A stretch of 64,000 bases of DNA, from NCBI GenBank assembly GCA_017993055.1, contig JAGONM010000009.1, forward strand, positions 1 to 64,000, read 5' to 3'. Source of the stretch: Armatimonadota bacterium. Lineage in GTDB: Bacteria > Armatimonadota > UBA5829 > DTJY01. The notes below the pieces were generated by a model, which had not been told where the DNA came from, made no database searches, and worked only from the letters and a program-made list of their open reading frames with translations. Position numbers and translations under genes: made by a program. Shown piece by piece: positions 9,197 through 19,085 of this stretch; the stretch's first letter is position 1, and every line of letters starts with the position of its first letter.

Positions 9197-9258
9197 ATCT
9201 GAGAATACGCAGAGCAGCCGCGCAAAGTTTCCCGGCGAAGGCCGCGCGCGATACCAGT

Positions 9259-11892
9259 CTAGTTCAGCACCCGAATCAGGTCGGACGAGGCAATGAGCGA
9301 CGCATCCGTCGAGGACGGCCGCTGGAGGATACCCCGGACGATCACATATCGGCCGCTCGTCAGGCCATGGGACGGGCAATATACCGTAACAGGCTTGCCG
9401 GAACCGTCGTCCACCGTGAACGAGTTGCTATCGAGCACGGCCGCTTTACCCCAGACCATGAACAGGAACTCCCACTGCCTCTCAACCGTGAGTTCGTCGA
9501 AGATCGCCCGGTTGGCCGTTGAGTACACGGGAGCGGTGGTGTACGCGCCGTTCGAATCGCTCGCGACGTTGCCCGCCGCGTCTTGGACTTCAACCAGAAC
9601 GGAATGCGAGCCGAGAACCGCATCCGCCGGTACAGAGCCGGACCAGATTCCGCCGTCTGCAGCAAGGGGAATGCCGTTTGCCGTCACCGTCTGGACCCAC
9701 AGATTGTCGGATGCACTCACCTGCACCAGGACCGGATCTCCGGCCGCGGCCAGCGACGGAGACACCGCAACCGAGGTCACGACGGGCGGAGTCACATCGG
9801 CGAAGAACACCGGGCTCAACGAGGTCCACTCGCCCCACGCGCCGCCGACGGCCTGCGACCTGCCCCACACCCTTCCGTCGGCCCGGAAGACAAAGACCTG
9901 GAGTCGGCCATCGTCATGGTGACCCACGATGGGCGCGCCGACGGCCGATCCGCCGAGCGACGTCCAAGCGCCCCATGCACCATCCGCGACCGCCTGGAAG
10001 CTTCGCATGACCTGTCCCGAGTCGTCCGTAAAGAACATCTCCTGAAGGCCAGACGGCGTGCGGGCAAGCACGGGATCGGACCCGGAAGATGCGCTGATCG
10101 CGGTCCATCCTAACCAGGATGTACCCACGTCGAGGCTCGCCTGACGATTGTACCGCAGAGTGCCGTCGGCGAATCGGCAGAAAACCTCGGTTCGGCCGTC
10201 GGAGGCTCTTCCCATCGCAGGCTGCCCGACGATTGGTCCACCCAGGGAAGCCCAGACAGGCCAAGACCCGTTGTTGGCCTGGTACTTCCAGTAGAGCGCG
10301 CCGTCCACACCGCGCACGTAAAGCTCCTGCCTGCCCTCCCACGTAAGCGCGACGACGGGATCTCCGGCTGCGATGCCACCGAGCGATTCCCACGCCTGCC
10401 AGCCGCCTCCCGAGGCCTCCCACTTGTGGTGGATGCTTCCATCGGACATCCTGCAGAAGATGTCCAGGCGCCCGTCGGGGCTCTTGCCGACCGCAGGTTC
10501 GCCTTGTATCGGCCCGCCGAGGCTCGCCCAGTCGGACCAACTCCCGCCCGCAACCACCTGCGCGCGGTAGTAGAGGTTGCCGTCAGTGAATCTGGCGAAG
10601 ACCGTGTTGCCCTTGAGGCGGTTGGTGGCGGCAACCGGGTCGGAGGCAACCGTGCCGCCCAGGTTCGTCCATCCGCTCCATCCGCCGTTCGGAGCCGTCT
10701 GCCGCATGAAACAGGTTTCGCCTGCGATGCTGCGGGCGAAGAGACCAATCCTGCCTCTGGTATCGGTGACGATCGGTGCGGCGGCCTGATAGGTGTAATA
10801 GGGATACCGGCCGTACACCAGATTCGGCATCACGGCGATCAACACTCCGCCCGCGTGATAGAGCCACACATGCGCGATCTGGTTCGCATTGTAGACGACA
10901 TGATCCCACCGCGAGTCCGCGCCGGCGGGGTCGTTGCAGATATAGTCACCCGAAGACGTCACTCCGACCATCAGCACCAGGTGCCCGTTGGTGGAAGGAA
11001 TCGGCGAGTTCGTGAGTTCGCCCGCGCTATATGCCATGCTCATGATCACGGCGTTGCCGGCGGCAAACTGATCCCTCAACGGCTGCTGCCCGTTGGCGCG
11101 GAAGGTGTATGCCTTGAACCCGTGCCTGGCCGCGCCCTGCGCGATCATCGGCCAGTTGCCGTAAAGATCATTGTAGTCGTCATAGCAGTCCGCCGCGACG
11201 GTCGCGGTGGGCAGGTTGCAGCCGTAATAATCCTCGGCCATGGTAAGAGAAGTGGGGCCGCAGATGACATCGCCGATGTCCGGTACCCAGTACTGCGAAC
11301 GCCAAGGGACGGGCAGAGAGGTGGTGGCTCCCGGGCCGGGCAACGGAGAGTATGATATCAGCGTGCCGGTGTCGGCGTAACAGAGAGACATCAGGCGTAG
11401 CGTCGGCGTCGCACCGAGCCTGTTCGTGTACAAGGTGACCCGGTATTCGATCCGAGGCCAGGCAGTGTAGAGCATGAGGGTATCTATGTCAATGTACCCG
11501 TACGAATCGCTCTTGTTGCGCTTGATGCCACCCGGGATGTAGCCCATACGGGCGACCTCGTACCAGATCGTCGAGGTACCGCCGTTCACCGCTCGGACCT
11601 CCGTCCTGGCCCCTGTGCCTTCGGGGAAATCCAGATTCCAGGAGGGCACGACGTTGTTCACCAGGAAAGGAGCGTTCGTTCCGGTGAAGCTCGCAATACC
11701 GCTGGTCGCGGTGGAAGTCAGACGTATGCCCGTGCCTGAGACGTACTGGGTATTCGCATCCAGGGCAACCGGCGCAAGGGCCGTCTGAAGGTCAAAGACG
11801 CTTGTCGAACTACGAGGCGAAGTCGTTTGTGCAAAGGCGGCGGAAGCGAGAGCCAACACGGCCACGAGAACTGCATGTGGCGCAAGACGCAT
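9259..11892 (-). CDS. secreted C39-like peptidase with tectonin-type repeats
   Basis: This is an 877-residue exported protein with signal peptide MRLAPHAVLVAVLALASAAFA. Residues of about 195-350 form a papain-like C39_2 fold. Cys211 is in CGPTSLTMA, His304 in NGHLVLMVG and Asp321 in NDPAG, giving a complete catalytic set. Residues of about 370-700 are repeated blades with the pattern W..W.SLGG...DPV...DGR.E.F.R, typical of PLL/tectonin-like propellers that bind glycans or surfaces. An Ig-like domain (about 705-790) follows. The last 90 residues form an OB-like module beginning FMVWGKAAVLDSNSFTVDDG, resembling the N-terminal region of the GH3 protein at 53405. A cell-wall or surface peptidase role is inferred. 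It has its own promoter. Confidence 0.75.
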   Translation of the reverse strand: MRLAPHAVLVAVLALASAAFAQTTSPRSSTSVFDLQTALAPVALDANTQYVSGTGIRLTSTATSGIASFTGTNAPFLVNNVVPSWNLDFPEGTGARTEVRAVNGGTSTIWYEVARMGYIPGGIKRNKSDSYGYIDIDTLMLYTAWPRIEYRVTLYTNRLGATPTLRLMSLCYADTGTLISYSPLPGPGATTSLPVPWRSQYWVPDIGDVICGPTSLTMAEDYYGCNLPTATVAADCYDDYNDLYGNWPMIAQGAARHGFKAYTFRANGQQPLRDQFAAGNAVIMSMAYSAGELTNSPIPSTNGHLVLMVGVTSSGDYICNDPAGADSRWDHVVYNANQIAHVWLYHAGGVLIAVMPNLVYGRYPYYTYQAAAPIVTDTRGRIGLFARSIAGETCFMRQTAPNGGWSGWTNLGGTVASDPVAATNRLKGNTVFARFTDGNLYYRAQVVAGGSWSDWASLGGPIQGEPAVGKSPDGRLDIFCRMSDGSIHHKWEASGGGWQAWESLGGIAAGDPVVALTWEGRQELYVRGVDGALYWKYQANNGSWPVWASLGGPIVGQPAMGRASDGRTEVFCRFADGTLRYNRQASLDVGTSWLGWTAISASSGSDPVLARTPSGLQEMFFTDDSGQVMRSFQAVADGAWGAWTSLGGSAVGAPIVGHHDDGRLQVFVFRADGRVWGRSQAVGGAWGEWTSLSPVFFADVTPPVVTSVAVSPSLAAAGDPVLVQVSASDNLWVQTVTANGIPLAADGGIWSGSVPADAVLGSHSVLVEVQDAAGNVASDSNGAYTTAPVYSTANRAIFDELTVERQWEFLFMVWGKAAVLDSNSFTVDDGSGKPVTVYCPSHGLTSGRYVIVRGILQRPSSTDASLIASSDLIRVLN

Positions 11893-11928
11893 GGTATAAC
11901 CTCTTACGGACGGTCCGCACTACATGCC

Positions 11929-11956
11929 ATTATACGCGATGCCGCCGAAATGTCAA
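11929..11956 (-). promoter_or_regulatory. sigma70-type promoter of the C39-like gene
   Basis: On the minus strand TTGACA (11956-11951) and TATAAT (11934-11929) are separated by 16 bases. The odd palindrome CGGACGGTCCG at 11907-11917 lies at the expected transcription start region and could be an operator. Confidence 0.75.
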
Positions 11957-11993
11957 TCCGTATGCCGTTTCGTGAGGCGCAGGAGCGGCGTCC

Positions 11994-13313
11994 TCAGCCT
12001 TTTATGCCTGTAAGAGTTATGCCTTGAATGAAATACCGCTGGGTGAAGAAGAAAACCAACAGGACAGGGAGCATCACGAGCGTCGAGGCGGCCATGAGCA
12101 GGCCGTACTCAGCGCCGTGCGCGCCCTGGAAGAGCTGAAGCGCGTACGCGAGCGGCATCTTCTCGGGCGAGTTGACGTAGATGAGCGGACCCATGAAGTT
12201 GTTCCACGAACCCATGAAGGTCATGATAGTGAGCGCCGCCAGTGCGGGCTTGATGAGCGGAAGCATGATCCGCCAGTAGATGCCGAAGTAGCTGCATCCG
12301 TCTATCTTCGCCGCATCCTCCAGATCGTTCGGGATGGTCATGAAGAACTGGCGCAGCAAAAAGACACTGAACGCTCCGCCGAAGAACGACGGCAGCCAGA
12401 GCGGTCTGAGCGTGTCAATCCATCCGAGCGCGCGGAAGATCAGGAATACCGGGATCATTGTTACCGCGCCGGGGAGCATCATCGTCGCCAGCAAGACCAC
12501 GAAGAGCTGGTCGCGCCCGGGCCATTTGAGGCGTGCGAACGAGTAGGCCACTAGCGAACTCGACATTATCGTGCCGAGGATGCTCAGAATCGTGATGTAG
12601 ATGGTGTTCCAGACGTAGATGAGGCCCTTGCGAGTCTCGACAGGCAGGTATTCCAGCGCATCAGAATAGTTGTCCCACTTGAGCGCAAATCGCCGGACCC
12701 TGGTCAGTTCCGACCTGGCGACGACGGCGGTCTCGCCGGCTCGCGGCTGAGGGGGCAGCACCTTGATTCGCTTGCCGCCGTCCTCGAGTTCGGCGATCTC
12801 GGCTACCGTCACGTTCCCCGACTCGGTCTTCCAGGTCGAGACACCACGAGGTTCACCGTCCACCATCACCTCCACCTGTCGAGTCGGCAGCCAGACCGGC
12901 GGGTACTTAAAGATCTCGTCCTCCTCCTTGAGCGACGTCGTCAGCAGCCACGCGAACGGTACCGTGAAGATGACGGATCCGGTGAGCAGTACGAGGTGCA
13001 GGGAGACCTTGCGTCCGTACTCCTTGCGTTGCTTGATCCGCCGCCAGTCCATCACGGTCCTCTCGATCACGATCTGCGCCAGAGCGAGTCCGATGACGGC
13101 CGCCGCGACTACGGCGAAGTATCTGACCGGGCGAGCCGACTGCACCTGCGCAGCGACTAAGGCAGCGGGCGCCAGCGAGACGATCGTGCCAAGGAGCATC
13201 GCGGGCGCGCGGCATCTGGCGGCTTCGATTACCTGCACGAGCAGGAGCCTCAGCACCGCGTAGAGCAGAACCGTGCCGAGCATCCAGAGCAACGGGTAGA
13301 GCGTCTGGTTCAT
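11994..13313 (-). CDS. sugar ABC permease, MalG type, with extra N-terminal helices
   Basis: This 439-residue inner-membrane permease belongs to the CUT1 carbohydrate ABC family. The EAA loop that docks the ATPase reads EDAAKIDGCSYFGIYWRIMLP. The protein is about 150 residues longer than a usual MalG. About 100 residues at the N terminus add three to four membrane helices. About 80 residues are inserted after LKEEDEIFKYPPVWLP in the first outer loop and are rich in beta-type sequence. The start ATG overlaps the stop of the upstream permease gene (ATGA, 13313-13310). No ATPase gene is present, so a shared MsmX/MalK-type ATPase elsewhere is expected. Confidence 0.88.
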   Translation of the reverse strand: MNQTLYPLLWMLGTVLLYAVLRLLLVQVIEAARCRAPAMLLGTIVSLAPAALVAAQVQSARPVRYFAVVAAAVIGLALAQIVIERTVMDWRRIKQRKEYGRKVSLHLVLLTGSVIFTVPFAWLLTTSLKEEDEIFKYPPVWLPTRQVEVMVDGEPRGVSTWKTESGNVTVAEIAELEDGGKRIKVLPPQPRAGETAVVARSELTRVRRFALKWDNYSDALEYLPVETRKGLIYVWNTIYITILSILGTIMSSSLVAYSFARLKWPGRDQLFVVLLATMMLPGAVTMIPVFLIFRALGWIDTLRPLWLPSFFGGAFSVFLLRQFFMTIPNDLEDAAKIDGCSYFGIYWRIMLPLIKPALAALTIMTFMGSWNNFMGPLIYVNSPEKMPLAYALQLFQGAHGAEYGLLMAASTLVMLPVLLVFFFTQRYFIQGITLTGIKG

Positions 13314-14712
13314 TTCCCCTTCTCAGCCTCGTAATGGACCCAGCGCGGCGCGAGCTTGAGCTGAACCACCGTCAGCACGAGTATGATCACGAACAAAAGC
13401 CATGCGAGCGCCGACGCGTATCCCATCTTGAAATATGTGAATGCGTTGTTGAAAAGATAGAAAACCGGAACGATCGTCGAGTCCACCGGACCACCGCCTG
13501 TCATGATATAGATCGTCTCGAAGGTCTGCAGCACGCCGATCGTTCCCATGATCAGGTTGAAAAACAGGTACGGCGTCAGCATCGGAATCGTGACGTTCCA
13601 GAATCGGCTCCACCAGTTTGCGCCGTCAATGTCGGCGGCCTCGTAGAGATGCTGAGGTATCCCCTGAAGGCCCGCGAGCCAGAGGATCATGCCTCCGCCG
13701 GCGCCCCAGAGTCCCATCATGATGAGCGCAGGCTTCGACGTTGACTCGTGGCTGAGCCAGAGCGGAGCGGAGAGGTTGAACCAGTTGCCAAGGGTCGCTC
13801 TCCACGCGGCGTTGATAAGGCCGAACTCGGGATTGAGCACCCAGACCCAGAGGATCGCGTTGGCGACGATCGGCACGATCGAGGGCAGGTAGTAGATCGT
13901 ACGGTACCAGGTCATCCCGCCCACCTTGGTGTTCAGCAGCATGGCGATGGCGAGTCCGGTCGCCATCCCGAGCGGCAGCCCGAAGACGGCCAGGAACCCC
14001 GCGTTATAGAGCGCCTTCGACAGGTAGTACCAATCGTCCTTCAGCAGCTCTCGGTAGTTCAGCAGGCCGACCCAGCGCGCCGCGTGAAGGACGTCGTAGT
14101 CGCAGAAGCTGAAGATGATCGAGGCGACGATCGGCCCGATGGTAAACACCAGGAAGCCGAGTATCCACGGCGCGGCGAAGAGATAACCCGCGATCGCCTC
14201 ACCTTGCCCCAGCTTACCGATGGGCCCGTACTCGCGGAGTTTCCTGCGGATGTATGCCGCGAGCAGAAGCATGCCACCCGCAACGATCAACCCCGGGTAC
14301 AGCCAGTTGAGCCGGGGGTACTTCTCACGGTTGAAGACCTTGTCGAGTTCTTTCTGAACAGTCCGCGCGCCATCCGCCATCGCAACCTGGGGAGTCTTCT
14401 TGTGATGCGTCGCCAGGTCGAAGGCCCGGACGTGCTCGTCCCAGAGCCGCTGTCCGACGAACGTGACCGGGCGGTACTTCGAGACCTGCATCAGGTCCAA
14501 GAAGAGGCGCAGGGGTTCGCGAAACTTGAGCGCACCCGGGGCGAACTCACGGAAGACCGTCTCGTTGACCCTCCTGTTCGCGGTCATACTCGGCACATAC
14601 GGACGACCCTTGCTCAGATTGTACTCCTGCTGGGCGGCGCACGATATGCGGTTGGCCTCCTCGGAGCACATCCACTTGATGAACTCCCATGACTCGTCCA
14701 CGTTCCTTGCCC
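13310..14712 (-). CDS. MalF-type permease half of a binding-protein/permease fusion
   Basis: This frame continues the protein begun at 15737 after a one-base slip in the seven-C run at 14710-14716 (G7 on the coding strand). It opens with the C-terminal lobe of a solute-binding protein (ARNVDESWEFIKWM, then FVGQRLWDEHVRAF). One extra membrane helix follows (YPGLIVAGGMLLLAAYI with RRK after it), and then a complete MalF-type permease with EAA loop YEAADIDGANWWSRF. The helix orientation, with binding domain outside and RRK inside, is right for a genuine fusion. No family-like start exists in this frame. A late ATG (in VAMADGARTV) could allow separate translation of the permease part. Confidence 0.8.
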
Positions 14713-15737
14713 CCCCTCGGGATCGCCAGAGAGAACCCTCCGCTCCAAGTGATGAACTTCGGCTCCCCGGCGAACCGTCCCCTGCCCTCCAGACGCTCGC
14801 GAGGGACCGGCGCGGGGGCGACCCCGAAGTCGAGGTCCGGACCAAAACGCGCGATGCCGTTGAGGAACCAGTTGCCGTCAATCTTCATCGCCACGAGGCC
14901 GGTCAGGAACGGGTCGAGTTCGTTCGACTTGAAGCCGGACGAGAACGAGTTGATCGAATCCACACCCTTCAGCTCGTCGTAGACCCTTACCATGAACTCA
15001 AGCGCCTCGACGGAGTACTTGTTGTCAAGGGTGCACGTCCGGCCGTCCGGGCTCATGAACTCGCCGCCATTCTGCCAACTGTAGAGGTAGAGCCAGCTGT
15101 TGCCGAAGTTGGGAATGAAGCCGATACGCTTGAACCCGCCGTCCTTGCGGTAAGCTGTGAGCTTTTTCGAGCAGGTGAGCAGTTCGTCCCAGGTCCGGGG
15201 CGGCTTGTCGGGATCGAGGCCGGCCTCGCGGAAGAGCGACTTATTGTAGTAGAGGGCGCGGTCGTCGGTGCTGAAAGGGATCGCATAGACCTTGCCCTCG
15301 TAGCAAGCCTCGGCCCAGCAGGCCTCGTAAAACTCCTCCTGTCTGATTGGAGGAGTGCGACCGGCCTGACCCATCCGGCCTGTCTGGCGCAAGTCCCGCG
15401 CGATCAGATCGTCTAGCGGCATGAAGGTGTCCCGCGAAGCCCAGTCGCCGATGGTGAAGCGGTCCTGGTGGACGATGTCCGGCGGGACGTTGCCCGCGAT
15501 GGCGGTCATGAGCTTCTGGGGGTTCATGCCGCCCGCGCCCATAGCGAGGATGCGGACGTCAACGTTCGGGCGGCGCCGCTCGTACTCAGCGACTGCGGCA
15601 TCCAAGCCCTTGGACTCCTCGCTCGACTGGAGTCCCCAGACGACGAGCTTGATCTTGCCCGCGTCCTTCGCCATGCATCCCGTGATGAGGAGGGTATTGA
15701 TGATCACGGCCAGCAGAATAATATGGCTCTTTCTCAT
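14547..15737 (-). CDS. solute-binding lipoprotein half of the fusion (frame broken)
   Basis: This is a family-1 extracellular sugar-binding protein. It has a lipoprotein signal (MRKSHIILLAVIINTLLITGC, acylated Cys at residue 21) and then KLVVWGLQSSEESKGLDAAV. Family features include the DRALYYNKSLFREAGLDPDKPPRTWDEL block. Similarity stops at FSLAIPRGG, at the G7 tract. After it this frame is nonsense to the stop at 14547, while the frame at 14712-13310 carries the rest of the binding protein. One G fewer would join both into a single protein of about 809 residues. ATG 15737 overlaps the upstream stop (ATGA, 15737-15734); an alternative ATG is at 15746. The break may be a sequencing error, a true mutation, phase variation or slippage. 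Confidence 0.82.
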   Translation of the reverse strand: MRKSHIILLAVIINTLLITGCMAKDAGKIKLVVWGLQSSEESKGLDAAVAEYERRRPNVDVRILAMGAGGMNPQKLMTAIAGNVPPDIVHQDRFTIGDWASRDTFMPLDDLIARDLRQTGRMGQAGRTPPIRQEEFYEACWAEACYEGKVYAIPFSTDDRALYYNKSLFREAGLDPDKPPRTWDELLTCSKKLTAYRKDGGFKRIGFIPNFGNSWLYLYSWQNGGEFMSPDGRTCTLDNKYSVEALEFMVRVYDELKGVDSINSFSSGFKSNELDPFLTGLVAMKIDGNWFLNGIARFGPDLDFGVAPAPVPRERLEGRGRFAGEPKFITWSGGFSLAIPRGGKERGRVMGVHQVDVLRGGQPHIVRRPAGVQSEQGSSVCAEYDREQEGQRDGLP

Positions 15738-17014
15738 GGCTTGCACTCAGGCAGGGACGGCATCGCTTCGAGCACGTGGCAGACGGTGTAGAGGTGCTGT
15801 GAGTACCAGTTAGACCTGGGCTTGGCGTTCGGCTTTTCGTTGACCTTCTGGAAGAACGTGGCGAACAGCCCGGCGGGCGACTGCATGTAGGTAAGCGCGT
15901 TGACGCCCGAGATTGCCTTACGCTTCGCCTCCTTGTCACCCGTGGCGGCATAGAGGTCGGCCAGCGCCAGGCAGTAACGGGCCGTGTGGCCGGGCATCAT
16001 GTGCTCGAACCCCTCCTGCTCCGACACAGCGGGCGCGGGTGCGGCGGGATGTCCCTCAGTGTGAACCAGCCGCCCCTCGAGCCGACCGAGGATGCGGCGT
16101 CCCATCTCGATGTACTCCGGGTGCCTTTTCGCGTGGCGGAAGAGATAGTCGGCTGTGAAGCACATCGGCTCGGCGGAGTACTTGTTCTGCGGCTTGTTCT
16201 TCACGTCTTCGTGGTACGTGCCCCAGAGGTCCTTCTCGACGTTCCGCTCGATCATCAGTTTCAGCGCCCGGTCATGGGCCTTCCGGTAGGCTGGCTTCTT
16301 CTCGTAACGCAGCATGTCCTCGAAGAACTGGACGAAGAAGACAGGCGCTCCTCCAAACTCCTGATAGACCTTGCCATCGCCCCACACGACTCTGAACGGC
16401 CAGCTTCCGTCGTCGTTCTGGCGCTTGACGAGCGTCTCGGCGATGGCCTTCGCGCCATCGAGGTACTTCTTCTCGGAGGTGACTTCATACAGCGCGAGGT
16501 AGGCGCTCCCGATGAAAGCCGCCTTGTCCGGCTCGGTGCTGTCAAGATCCCCTGAGCCTCCGGGTTTGCCGTCGACATACGCCGAGTAAGGGATATTCGG
16601 ATAGTGGGCATCCGATGGAGTGGAATGCGCAAGGTTCCAGTCTGCGAGGTCGCGTGCTCGGATGAGCCATTCCTTCTCGCCGCTGTACTTGTAGTAGGCG
16701 ATGAACGTGCGTATGAAGTAGGCATGCTGGCGCGCAGGGAATGCGAGCTGCCGATCCACGCGCGATCCATCCTCATTGACGTGGGCGCTAAGGAAATAGC
16801 CGGCCAGTTCGCGGTCGATCCTACCAGGCACATAAGCGCCATCGGCCTTCTTCAGGAACTTCATGGCGTCGGCGATGGCCTCGGTCACGGGCCGGAGCGG
16901 CATGACGAGGCCGTCTTTGACCACGACCTTCGGGGTCTCCTGTGCGGAGCATGTGATCAGCACGCATCCAATGAGTATGGCCACGAAGACACCCCAACCG
17001 ACCGACTCTCTCAC
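15734..17014 (-). CDS. six-hairpin glycosidase-like lipoprotein
   Basis: This 426-residue protein has a signal peptide ending LITCSAQ, which reads as a lipobox. The repeated helix pairs (AYFIRTFIAYYKYSGEKEWLIRARDLADWNL; AAFIGSAYLALYEVTSEKKYLDGAKAIAETLVKRQNDDGSWP) are typical of alpha/alpha six-hairpin or toroid enzymes such as pectate lyase PL10-like and GH88/GH127-like proteins. It is probably a periplasmic or outer-surface glycan-processing enzyme; the substrate is unknown. It lies between the two permease pairs, 15 bases after the first and overlapping the start of the binding-protein fusion, so it probably feeds the transported sugar. Confidence 0.72.
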   Translation of the reverse strand: MRESVGWGVFVAILIGCVLITCSAQETPKVVVKDGLVMPLRPVTEAIADAMKFLKKADGAYVPGRIDRELAGYFLSAHVNEDGSRVDRQLAFPARQHAYFIRTFIAYYKYSGEKEWLIRARDLADWNLAHSTPSDAHYPNIPYSAYVDGKPGGSGDLDSTEPDKAAFIGSAYLALYEVTSEKKYLDGAKAIAETLVKRQNDDGSWPFRVVWGDGKVYQEFGGAPVFFVQFFEDMLRYEKKPAYRKAHDRALKLMIERNVEKDLWGTYHEDVKNKPQNKYSAEPMCFTADYLFRHAKRHPEYIEMGRRILGRLEGRLVHTEGHPAAPAPAVSEQEGFEHMMPGHTARYCLALADLYAATGDKEAKRKAISGVNALTYMQSPAGLFATFFQKVNEKPNAKPRSNWYSQHLYTVCHVLEAMPSLPECKP

Positions 17015-17029
17015 GTTACTCGTCTCCTT

Positions 17030-18094
17030 CTATGCTTTGAGTCCGGATATCACGATCCCGCGGACGAAGAACCGCTGGTTGAAAATGAACACCAGCAGCA
17101 CCGGCAGCAGCACGATCAGGGACGCCGCCATCAGCATCGTCCAGTCGGTGTTGTACTGCCCCTGGAACGATGCCAGGCCGACCGGGAGCGTCTTCATCCC
17201 GGTGCTGTCCGTCACGATCAGCGGCCACATGAAGTCGTTCCACGAGCCCATGAAGATGATCGTGGCCAGAGTCGCCAGCGCTGGCTTGCTGAGCGGCAGG
17301 ATCACGTTCCGGTAGACCCCGAGCTTCGTGCAGCCGTCTATTCGCGCCGCGTCCTCCAGGTCCTTCGGGATCGTCAGGAAGAACTGCCGCAGCATGAACG
17401 TCCCATACGCCGAGAACATCCCCGGCAGGATCAGCGCCTTGTACGTGTCGCGCCAAGGGACGCCGGTCCATGCGTCCAGGTACTTCATCAGGACGAACAC
17501 CGGGATTATCGTCACGACGCCGGGCACCATCATCGTCGCCAGGTAGCCGAGAAACAGCCTGTCCCGCCCCGGGAACGTCAGCCTGGCGAACGCATACGCC
17601 GCGAGCGAACTCGTCAGCAGTTGGCCGAACATGATGCAGAACGCGACTACCAGGCTGTTCACGTACCAGACCAGGAAGCCGTCCGCGTTCCGTATCAGGC
17701 CGAAGAACGCCTCGTCCACCGGGAACGCCTTCCATGCGCGCGTGTAGTTCGACCAGACGAACTTGGTGCGCTCGACAGGCGTGAGGTCCCTCCGCCGGAC
17801 GGTCAGGATCTCGCCGCCCTCCGCTCGGACTATGGTGTATGATTTCTTCTCCAGCAGGCGCAAGACCTTCATTCGCCGACCGTCATGTTCGAGCCGCGCG
17901 GCCTTGAGGTAACGGTCGCCCTCGCGCACGACGACCTGCTCGCTCGGAATCCACTTCGGGGGGAAGCGGAAGACCTCGCCCTGCTCCTTCAGCGATGTCG
18001 AGATCATCCACACCAGAGGCGCAAGCATGGTCACCCCGCCCACCGCGAGCACGATGAACACCAGTACGCGGAGCATGCGCGCCTTGAGTTTCAT
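17030..18094 (-). CDS. sugar ABC permease, MalG type
   Basis: This is a 354-residue CUT1 permease. The EAA loop reads EDAARIDGCTKLGVYRNVILP. As in the second MalG of the operon, about 75 extra residues follow the first helix (SLKEQGEVFRFPPKWIPSEQ onward) and sit in the outer loop. ATG 18094 overlaps the stop of the MalF gene (ATGA at 18094-18091), giving translational coupling. The frame is open further upstream but lacks family similarity there. Confidence 0.88.
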   Translation of the reverse strand: MKLKARMLRVLVFIVLAVGGVTMLAPLVWMISTSLKEQGEVFRFPPKWIPSEQVVVREGDRYLKAARLEHDGRRMKVLRLLEKKSYTIVRAEGGEILTVRRRDLTPVERTKFVWSNYTRAWKAFPVDEAFFGLIRNADGFLVWYVNSLVVAFCIMFGQLLTSSLAAYAFARLTFPGRDRLFLGYLATMMVPGVVTIIPVFVLMKYLDAWTGVPWRDTYKALILPGMFSAYGTFMLRQFFLTIPKDLEDAARIDGCTKLGVYRNVILPLSKPALATLATIIFMGSWNDFMWPLIVTDSTGMKTLPVGLASFQGQYNTDWTMLMAASLIVLLPVLLVFIFNQRFFVRGIVISGLKA

Positions 18095-19068
18095 GAGTAG
18101 TGAACCAGCTTTGAGCCGACCCGCCAGTTGATGATCGTGAAGCCGAGCACCAGCATGAACAGCACCCATGCGATCGCGCAGGCGTATCCCATGCGGTAGA
18201 AACCGCCGAACGCGTTATTGTAGATGTAATACATGATCGTCGTGGTCGAGCCGGCAGGCCCGCCGCTCGTCATCAGAAACGCCTGCATGAATCCGCCCTG
18301 GAATCCGCCGATGATGCTCATCACCGCAATGAAGAAGGTCGTCGGGCTGAGCAGCTTCCACGTGATGTGCCGGAACTTCTGCCACGAGCCCGCGCCGTCG
18401 ATGTCCGCCGCCTCGTAGTACTCCTGCGGGATGCCCTGGAGGCCTGCGAGGTAGAGCAGGCAGTTCATCCCGCCGACGCCCGCCCATAGGCCCATGATGA
18501 TCAGCGACGGTTTTGCGAGCGCCGGGTTGTAGAGCCACATCGGCGCTTCTCTGAAGTGGACGAACTTCGACAGGAATGCGTTCAGCAGGCCGTATTCGGG
18601 ATTGTAGATCCACCTCCAGAGAAGCGCGACGGCGACGCCGGAGCAAATGCTCGGCAGGAAGTAGATCGTGCGAAAGACGGTGACGCCGCGGATCTTCTGG
18701 TTGAGCAGCATCGCGGTGAGCAGCGACCCGGCGATACCCAGAGGGATGCCGAGCATCAGGAATACTGTGTTCCAGAGGTACTTCCAGAAGTCGGGGTCGT
18801 TGGCGATCAGTCGTCCGGCCTCGCGGTGGAATCCGAGCAGCTCGCCGAAGTTGCTCAGCCCGACGAAGTTCTTCGCGTTAAGGGGCTGGAGGACATCCCA
18901 GTCTGTGAGGCTGAGCGCGAGCGACGCCAGGATCGGGAGGAAGGTAAACACCAAGAAGCCGATGAGGTTCGGCAGCAGGAACGCATACGCCCCGAGCGCA
19001 TCCTTGAACCGCCCTCCCCTTCTCGACACCGGATACTGGTCACTGGTCACTCGATCCCCGGTTTCCAT
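18091..19068 (-). CDS. sugar ABC permease, MalF type
   Basis: This 325-residue permease is the first gene of the sugar operon. The EAA loop is YEAADIDGAGSWQKF and the first helix is AYAFLLPNLIGFLVFTFLP. The N terminus (VTSDQYPVSRR) is encoded by a tandem GTGACCAGTGACCAG-type sequence that looks like a dispersed repeat, so the true start may be slightly downstream. ATG 19068 is the best family-compatible ATG. No binding protein gene accompanies this pair. Confidence 0.85.
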   Translation of the reverse strand: METGDRVTSDQYPVSRRGGRFKDALGAYAFLLPNLIGFLVFTFLPILASLALSLTDWDVLQPLNAKNFVGLSNFGELLGFHREAGRLIANDPDFWKYLWNTVFLMLGIPLGIAGSLLTAMLLNQKIRGVTVFRTIYFLPSICSGVAVALLWRWIYNPEYGLLNAFLSKFVHFREAPMWLYNPALAKPSLIIMGLWAGVGGMNCLLYLAGLQGIPQEYYEAADIDGAGSWQKFRHITWKLLSPTTFFIAVMSIIGGFQGGFMQAFLMTSGGPAGSTTTIMYYIYNNAFGGFYRMGYACAIAWVLFMLVLGFTIINWRVGSKLVHYS

Positions 19069-19085
19069 GCCATGTCCCAGCGCTG

